Assembly (NCBI GenBank): GCA_036346405.1
Contig: CM070548.1
Span: 64,070,877 to 64,134,876 of the forward strand
DNA length: 64,000 nucleotides
Reading direction: 5' to 3'
DNA from: Phyllostachys edulis
Lineage: Eukaryota; Streptophyta; Magnoliopsida; Poales; Poaceae
Shown: in pieces, positions 56,610 to 64,000 of the stretch
How the letters are laid out: every line of letters starts with the position of its first letter
How positions within the stretch are numbered: position 1 is the first letter of the stretch
Program-made: the position numbers and the translations under genes
Notes under the pieces: model-generated
The model's input: the letters and a program-made list of their open reading frames with translations, nothing else
Database searches by the model: none
What the model was told of the DNA's origin: nothing

Positions 56610-57658
56610 TAGGGATGCAATCAGAATGGATATAGACGGATATCGCTCGTCTCGTATCCTATTCCATATTTTTTTTCTCAGAATCGGAATCTAACATGAA
56701 CAGTGACAGATACAGATACGAATGTGGATAGTCTCGGTCACAAATACGGAGCAAATACATGCCGAACCTGATACAGATTGTCTCGGTCATGAATATTTAG
56801 GCGGATATTACGCGAAAACAGAAACCATATATACCGCACGTATAAAGATCAATTAGCCATACTACATGTCCAAAATACAACTACATTAGCAATTTAACAA
56901 GCAAATTTAACTACATCACAATATCACGACGGCGAGTTAAAGAAGTAGTAGCAAGTCATAGTGATAGCAGTACAAAAAAATATCCAAAATGTAACTAGCC
57001 TACTACATAACAGGACAGATACAACATATACAAAGCCTACAGAACGATAGCAATAACTAGCTAGGGATACAGAGCGTTGTTGGTAACAAGTGCAGAGCAT
57101 CTCAATTTTTAGTTTTCAAAATATTTTATTTAAAATAAGGTTTTATAAAATCTTCATGATTTTCTAGAATTTAACAAAGCTTAAATATAATTTTTAGAAA
57201 TTAAAATGATTTAATATGAATAAATCAAACCCCATTAAATTCAAAAGTATTTTATTTAAGTTCCTTATGTTCAAAAGTATTTTATAAAATTTTAGGAATT
57301 TTTTCGAGTCCATTTGCTATTTTTCTTGGATTATTTGGATTTCTATTATTTTCTAAAAATAAAATAATAATTAAATATTGGAAAGCCTTGTGGGTCGATT
57401 TCTCTCTCTGACCCATTGGGCCTAGAGTTTACCGGATATTCGGTATAGTGTTTACGCATACTATCCGATAAATTATCTGGATAGCTCCGAATTCGACGGG
57501 TACCTCCTTCCTGAATCCGTTTCTGTATCCGGCAAAAACTATACGGCTCCGAATCCGAAATTAGAGAAAAATCCCGGATATCCGGTTTCACGCTCCAAAT
57601 AAGATTCGAATTTATTCGGATGAAAGGTCGGGAACTATCCGCTCCGTTTGCACCCCTA
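56610..57658. mobile_element. Non-autonomous hAT element, 1049 bp
   Basis: Flanked by identical 8-mers GAAATAAC (56602-56609 and 57659-57666). The ends are TAGGGATGCAATCAGAATGGATA on the left and TAGGGGTGCAAACGGAGCGGATA on the right (minus strand), a hAT-type terminal inverted repeat. Subterminal regions on both sides are rich in CGGATA/TATCCG words. The interior is AT-rich and non-coding. Confidence 0.88.
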
Positions 57659-57666
57659 GAAATAAC

Positions 57667-58019
57667 GAAAATTGATCGGCTCGGGACCCTCCAGAATAGT
57701 TCCCTTACCTAAATTTTCAAATTGGTGCCGTCTGACATATTCGACGCACTGCACCATAAACAAGATTTGCACGATTAACGGCATATCTAAAACTAAAGTA
57801 CCCATCGAAAAGGATTATCTATAGCATAGTACACTACGTAACATACATCTAAAACTACGTAATCCATTGAGTTAAAAAAATTACCTAAAAGGTGGACGAC
57901 CAAACGGGCAGCGCTTTGCTAGCTCCTCTCCTCCTCTCTACTCCTCTATGATCCTCTCCCGTACCTCCTGTTTCCCCCTTTTTCTTTTGAATATGAGAGA
58001 CCATGTGGAGGTCGTCCCG
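57667..58019. other. Spacer between hAT element and Copia LTR, nothing recognised
   Basis: Contains repeated ATCTAAAACTA words (57785, 57847) and a pyrimidine-rich run at 57920-57990. No gene or repeat boundary is supported. Confidence 0.35.
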
Positions 58020-59734
58020 TGTGAGTGATGAGTAATTGACAAAGGTTTTAGGTCAGTCGAGTTTGGTTTGTGTGGTCGGACCTTGTCGTTCTGCCGATTC
58101 ACGCGTTTTAAATGAAATCAATCGTATTTGTCGGGATAATCGAACGACCGGCGTGTTATGGGCGGTACGACCATGAGCGATTGTACCGATTGGTAAATGG
58201 CGGTTGAAGAATTCGGAGAAGTTGTCTTTTCGAGTTACGGTCTTCATTGAAAATCGAACGGCCGCAGTATTGGAGCGATCTGGCCGGAGTCGCGGTTGAT
58301 CCGCCGGTAATATAAGCGGTTGTACCGATTGTATTGTGTGTTTCGCCATTTTGGTGATTTGAGTTTTGGGATAGGTCATATCCAAGTGTGTTCATGCATA
58401 TGTGTTGCATATTGCATGTTTGAGCTAACGTTAGGTCAAGTTGTGAAGAACTTGTTCGGTTTCGTGTTTCTTATCCGTGTGGTCGCGGGACGTCGGCGGA
58501 GTCGTGGCGAGACACGATGGATCGGACTAAGCGCAGTGGCGCCGAGGTCGAACGGTCGATGTGTCGAAGACGAGCGTGGACTCGAGGTGGTTGCGGCGTC
58601 TTGAGACAAGGAGCGCTGAAGCTTCGGGAAGGTCTGAAGGGGCGAATCGGAATTGCAAGGCCGCACTGCGGGCGGGCTCCGTTGGACTTAGCGGGCGTGC
58701 AGGGAGAGACCCGTTAGCCAAGGCTATATAAAGGATTGGAGGGCTGCATGCCCTCTAGAGCACTTCAAAAGGAATTAGGGTTTTGCTAGAGTCAAAAGAG
58801 TCTTTAGTGGCTGTTTTTGCTTTAGGCTTTAGTGGTTGAGAGTGTTGGTGGAGGCAGTGGGTGCTCCCTGCTTGTTCCCTTTGTAGCTCTCCCATGTGAG
58901 TTCTTGGCTTAGGGAGAGGGAGAGGATGGATTGATGAACTTGTAATCATTCCTCTTGTTTTAATGTCCATGCGTATGGGGATGTATCTCTTTGTATTTCG
59001 CTCTTGATTCAATGAATGGAAATCTGAAGTTTTCTTCTATTCGTGCTCTCTGTTCTTCGTTCTCCCTTTTTTTGTGATTTTTGGGGCTTTCTTCAATTCG
59101 GGAGTTTTTGCTTGGTTCTTCCTCTTGATCTTGCTTGCTGGGACATGTGGGAACCTATCTAAGGTCATCTAGATCATCATCCACCCACGAGCAAGTCGTT
59201 AGATCAAGTTTTGTTTTTGCGGTTTTGAACCCACCTTCGTTCAATTGCAAAAGGATAGGAACCTTGGCATGGATCTCTGAAATCGTTGCTTGGAATAGGT
59301 TCCTAATATCTTCAGGAAGGTGTGGTTCAATTTTGGTCAAGTTTGGTCGCGTAGATCAAAAGTTACGTTGATTTTGTTTTGAAACCGGCGGATTTTGCTG
59401 TTCGGGACAATCGGATGAACAAGGCTTAACATCTGCGGTTGTCTTGGACTCATGGGTACAACCGGCCGTTTGTTCGGTTTATCTTGGATCTTGCAGTACA
59501 ACCCGCCGCTTGTTCTATGGTTGTACCGATTGTCTGATTTGTTCGTAACTTCTGTTTTTGTTTCTTTGTTTGTGGGGGTGAGGTGGATTCAACATAAGAC
59601 TTCCTCTGTGCTTAATCTTTGATCTTCATAGCTCTCATAGCCATTGGAGTGATTTACAAGTTGAATCCATTCTTTGCGAAAAAGTTTATGTGCTCCTATT
59701 CACCCCCCCCTCTAGTCGCCTTTCCGGTCCTTCA
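58020..59734 (+). repeat. 5' LTR of a Copia (Sirevirus-like) retrotransposon
   Basis: The right end is firm: ...CTTTCCGGTCCTTCA followed after two bases by the primer site. A TATATAAA box at 58725-58732 and downstream AATG...TTGATTC stretches fit a promoter and processing region. The left end is uncertain (a TG near 58020 is a candidate). The LTR contains reiterated GCGGTTGTACCGATTG words at about 58180, 58315, 59510 and related sites, spread over U3 and U5. Confidence 0.65.
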
Positions 59735-59736
59735 AT

Positions 59737-59748
59737 TGGTATCAGAGC
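59737..59748 (+). other. Primer-binding site (initiator tRNA-Met)
   Basis: TGGTATCAGAGC two bases after the LTR end is complementary to the 3' end of plant initiator tRNA-Met, the usual primer for Copia elements. Confidence 0.9.
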
Positions 59749-59796
59749 CGGTTAGCTCTTTTCAATAGATCTTAACCGGTCTCAAGAGCCGTGGCG

Positions 59797-62200
59797 ATGG
59801 ACAAGTACTCGACCAAGCCGCCTGTTTTCGATGGCATCGATTACCCCTTCGAAGAGCGAATGGAGACATACATCCGGCCGGGGTATGCCATCTGGCGAAA
59901 GGTCAAGGTTCGATTCATTTGTTCTGCCGATGAGAACATCAATCCGGGAACATGGTTGATGTTGAGGCGAATGCAAAGGCAAGGAACATCATCATCCGGG
60001 GTTTGAGTCGTAGTGAGTTTGACGCATATCTCACTGTCGTCCGCCTATGATATCTGGGTGACCCTCGGCGCATACCATGAGGCACCACCGGATCAAGGCG
60101 GTTCGACAGACCGATTCAAGCGAGAATACAACAAATTTGAGATGCTTCTTTGGTGAGTCCCTAGATGAGTGCCAGACGTTTTCACAAGATCTTGAGCAAC
60201 CTTGAGCGGTCGGTCTCACATACCCGACTTCGGACAATGCTCGTCGGATGCTCACGGCACTCGTCTGCGTGTTTGGGAGATGAAAGTGACCACCATCAAA
60301 GACACGACAGACCTCTCGACCTGACTCTTGACGCTACTGTACTCGCGCCTCAAGACTCACGAGATTGCGTTGTCTCGTCGGTCGAAATCACGATCGATGG
60401 CCTTAGTCACCAATCCGTTTCTTCTTAGGGCTTTCTTGATTCTTCTTGCGGTTTCTCCTTGTCGCTCTCTCGTGACATAGCGATGATCGATTAGAGCGAC
60501 TTCGGATGAGCGACTTGCCCTCCTTGCTCAAGATTCTCCCACGCTTACAAAGGAGGAGGGACGAGAAGAGAGGAGGACCCGTGATTTGCTTCGAGTGTGG
60601 TGGCCCCAACCACATTGAACAAGCCCCCAAAGGCGGAGAAGGGCAAGAACGACTACGGCGGTTCGGGCAAAACGACTACACCGACAAGAACTGCAACAAA
60701 AGCCTCCACCTCGGGCGCCCGGCAAGAAGAAGTTCATAACTTAAGCAAAGCCAAGCTCTTCCACAGCGTTCTCGCCTTGGACGACCTCGACCTCGGCGAG
60801 GTGGAGGGATGGAGCGACGATGACGGGACGGGTGACCAAGAGCCCAAGGATGGCGGCGATGACTTCTCGGCATGTGCTTCATGGCCCTCGAGGGCGAACT
60901 TCGTGACAATGGTACAGACTCCGACTCTGGACGAGGTAGATCCCACCTCTGAGCAGCTCAATCATGCTTTTCTTAAGCTAGGAGGTTTTCATGCTAAAGC
61001 TAAGGCTAGGTGTCTTTGAGTTAGAGAAGGAAATAGATAGATGTCACTAGAGATTATTGCTCTTACATCCGCCTTCTAGTGATGATTGTGATACATGCTC
61101 TGCTTTCTTTGGTTGATATGGAGAAGTTAAGGACCTCACATGATAGTATGTCCTCCGAACTTGATAGTGTTAAGGTGGAGAATGTTAGTCCGCTTCTTTG
61201 AGTTAGAGTTGAGTAGGATGGTACATTACCCTACTTATTCTTGATGAGACTACTTCTCCCACCTCATGTGAGGGTAAGGACATTCTTTGCTAGAGGATCT
61301 TATGCCATGCTCCTTGATCTCGCACTGAGTCTTGTGAAAATTGCAATAACTTGAAGATGAACTTAAAACAGGCGAGATCATAAAATTCTTTGAACTACAA
61401 GCTTCTTTACTTGAGCCAATTGTTTCATGCTTGAACTGTCCTAAGTTAATCTACTTGAACTTGAGGTCGTCTCCAAACAGCTTTCAAGATATGATTGATC
61501 ATGAAAGGAAGTTGGCTCGGTTTGCTTCTAAGGACCCGTTAGCTCACCATGCATTAAGTGTAACAAACTAAAATCGACTTGATTGCTTTGGATGAGAAAT
61601 GTGTGAAGCTAACTAAGGACCTTCTAGAGAAGCCACATTGTGCTTGCAATATGATTGTGGAGAAGGGGAGAAGCCTCGGGGTAAGGATAAGGCGCTTAGC
61701 AGCGTGAACCAACTAGCTAGCGATGGGGATCGTCCCTTGAGTCGGTGTGCTTGCACAAGCCATTCTTCCCTCTCGCTTTGGTTCTTCTTTTGCTCCCTTA
61801 CCTTCTGCTTGTCTCTTCTTCCCCGCTCTTCTTGCACCTCTCTCTTTCGGGAGTGTCGGTGCCTTATGAACACTCTCGAGAGATTTGTAGGAGGCAAGAA
61901 GAAGCTCAATCTTATTCTAGACCAATCTAAGATCTGCAGATTTAATCGGGGTCTAGGATATGACTTCTCTGAGGACATGAGGAAGCATCCACTGCCGTGC
62001 TTAGACCCATAGCACTGTGTGTGATCGAGATCGAGCCAGGACCGAGAAAGTCCATTTCAAGTCGGCGGGCTATGTCCAGGATTTCGACAAGAAGGTAATT
62101 TCACATCTTCGCTTCTACCTCTCGTAAGGTGAAGTATCACCGCACCTTCGCCGAAGGATGGACACACATCGTCGATGCTTGGTAGCGCCAAGATCGCGTA
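59797..62200 (+). pseudogene. Copia gag region, degenerate
   Basis: ATG at 59797 begins MDKYSTKPPVFDGIDY, the conserved start of Sirevirus/Copia gag (a PPVFDG.NY-type motif). The frame breaks soon after (stop at about 60004) and resumes in other frames. A CCHC zinc knuckle is recognisable at 60587-60613 (CFECGGPNH) but its last Cys is lost through a frame change. Further downstream a short segment near 61880-61935 resembles a conserved Sirevirus gag block. Many stops and indels mean no functional gag remains. Confidence 0.65.
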
Positions 62201-62639
62201 GAGACCATGTTGAGTCTCTTAGGCGCATTCGAAGTCGACCCTGGACCTTGAGTGCACCTAAGACCAACACGAGGTCTAGGCTTGTTTCTTCGATGGGTTT
62301 GTGCGAGATCGAGGACTTGGTTTTCGAGTTTTACGGTTTTCGTTCTCATCTTTGCTTTCGATCGTGACTTCCGCGTCCCCGAGGGTAGATCTCGTTTTCC
62401 CCATCGAGATAGCTACCATGGCGTGTTCGACATGTTGCGGTGCTCGACTCGCTCGCCGTGGCGATCGGACCCGGCAACGACTTCGGTCTACTCTTAGATC
62501 TTACGCTTTGAGTTACATAGGCGTAGGGTAGATAGAGGTCGATCGTGCTTGACTACTTCATCCGCTTTCGGCGTGTTATTGATATTAGGTGCGAAATCAT
62601 TGTTGATTTATCGATCTTGAGACTTTACTCTGTTTGACT

Positions 62640-63916
62640 CGGGTTAGCGGGTAGGGAAGGAGAAGGTTTGGCTTGTAGACTCGGTTGTTCTCGTCATATG
62701 ATTGGAGACTCCGTTGGTTCTCCTCCTAGCCAGCGCTCCGGTGATGAGGCGATCACCTTCGGAGACGCTTCGTGCTGGCGCGTCATCGCCAAAGGTCTTG
62801 TCGCGTATTAATGCTTCTTTTATTCTTAAGGATGTTGCCTTGGTTAGTAAGGCTGCGGTACAATTTGCTTTCGGTTTCTCGGCTTCTGATGACGGTTTCG
62901 AGGTGAGCTTTAAGAAAAACAATTGCAAAATTCTTGACTCTTGGTAGTCCGGTTTATGGATTTCTCGTTATGGGAGGATCTTTCGTGCTGATTTTTCCGA
63001 TTCTTCCGGTGATCCTCTCCGGTGTTTGGTTGCTACGAGTCCCGCGATCTCTTTTACGGCATAGGAGACTTGGTCATATTGGATTTGACCATTTGACCCG
63101 AGTTAGCGACCATGATCTCATTAAGTGGTCCGCGAAACTCAAGATGGTCAAAGATCTTGTTTGCACTCCATCTTGAGACGCGGCAAGATGGTTGCCGCTT
63201 CTCATCCTCCCACCACATTACTATGACCGATGCAAGACATTGCTCCACATGGACACAGTTGGACCAAATCGAGTCTTGATCGGCGGGAGGGAAGTGGTAT
63301 GTTCTTGTTGTGGTCGATGACTTCTCGAGGTATTCTTGGGTGTTTTCTTAGCCTCGAAGGATGAGACATTCTCACATTTCGAGGTCTTTTAGTAGGCTTT
63401 CAGTTGAGCTCCGGGTGCCTTCGAGCGATCCGCGATGACAATGGCACGGAGTTCAAAATTCCTACTTTGAGAGTTTCTGCGGTGAGGCAGTGTAGAGCAC
63501 CGCTCTCTTCTCCATACGTCCCTCAGCAAAATGGCGTTGTGGAGAGGAAGAACCGTACCTTGGTCGAGATGGCCAGGACGATGCTTGATGAGTACTCTAC
63601 ACCGAGGAAGTTTTGGGCTGAAGCCATTGCGACCGCGTGCCATGTTTCGAATCGAGTTTTTCTTCGGGCACTCCTACACCGTACTTCTTATGAGCTGAGA
63701 TACGGGCGAAAGCCCAGCGTCTCTCATTTTCGTGTGTTTGGTTGCAAGTGCTTTATTTTGAAGTCTGGGAACCTAGATAAGTTCGAGTCACGTTCCTGTG
63801 ACGGTATCTTTCTAGGCTACTCGACTTCTTCGCGGGCTTATAGGGTCTGGAACTGCGAGTCTAGCAAAATGGTAGAAACCTGTGAGGTGACCTTTGACGA
63901 GGCGGTCAGGGACTAG
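62640..63916 (+). pseudogene. Copia pol, protease-like to integrase, degenerate and cut by the window
   Basis: Fragments occur in proper order in three frames. A protease-to-integrase linker with SFILKDVALV and DDGFEVSFKKNNC lies at about 62700-62940, a GAG-pre-integrase-like block at 63060-63180, and the integrase core at 63230-63916. In the last frame AIRDDNGTEF carries one of the catalytic acids and VPQQNGVVERKNRTLVEMAR contains the third. It continues with the GYSTSSRAYRVWN block of the integrase C-terminal region. Stops near 63178, 63350 and 63914 inactivate it. Reverse transcriptase would follow beyond 64000. Confidence 0.8.
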
Positions 63917-64000
63917 GCCAGATATCTCGAGTTCTTTAGAGCGATCCGAGACCATCTTTGTGGATGATGAGGGCGATGGAGATGACGGTTGTCTACGATC

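Noticed and set aside
61613..61978. 121-codon minus-strand frame rich in Arg/Glu/Lys
   Set aside because: It is antisense to the Copia gag region and shows no family resemblance.

Overview
This is nuclear DNA of a grass (Poaceae), most likely rice (Oryza) or a close relative. The evidence is intron-rich plant genes with canonical GT-AG junctions, a ferrochelatase with the plant-only chlorophyll-binding tail, a plant CLC chloride channel, and the usual grass transposons (large-LTR Gypsy, Sirevirus-like Copia, TRIM, MULE, hAT, Helitron). Genus is an inference from overall resemblance, not from a search. Only two cellular genes can be supported and both are on the minus strand; nearly all the rest is transposon-derived.

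Layout. 1-2180 is the right part of a large Gypsy-type LTR carrying a 618-bp hAT element. 2950-5790 is a decayed Copia element. 5976-8877 holds the first four coding exons of a CLC-c-type chloride channel; the remaining exons are not seen and the Copia LTR sits where the next would be expected. 9668-20100 is gene-free: foldback elements, a Helitron 3' end, a 258-bp tandem duplication and an AT microsatellite.

20143-35563 is an apparently intact chloroplast ferrochelatase gene (FC2 type): ten coding exons that join in frame to 526 codons. Its introns are heavily invaded. Intron 6 (7.1 kb) carries a roughly 3.9-kb head-to-head palindrome with two inverted copies of an unrecognised small gene, followed by a third partial copy. 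All three share arrays of a TTTTACTGTC motif. Intron 1 (3.7 kb) carries a complete TRIM retrotransposon (target duplication ATGTT) and a 412-bp hAT element.

36591-41498 is a minus-strand Helitron candidate. 41583-47024 is a complete but broken Mutator-like element with a 9-bp target duplication (CAACATATC), a FAR1-like transposase and a GRF-type zinc-finger second gene. 47700-50160 is a second, MuDR-type transposase relic. 50177 to about 56500 is LTR-like DNA interrupted by a 3880-bp solo LTR (50843-54722, target duplication CTCTC). 56610-57658 is a hAT element (target duplication GAAATAAC). About 58020 to the window end is a Copia (Sirevirus-like) retrotransposon: LTR, tRNA-Met primer site, gag and integrase, cut by the window edge.

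The two genes are unrelated in pathway (vacuolar or Golgi anion transport; last step of plastid haem synthesis). The most unusual structure is the palindromic gene-bearing element in ferrochelatase intron 6.
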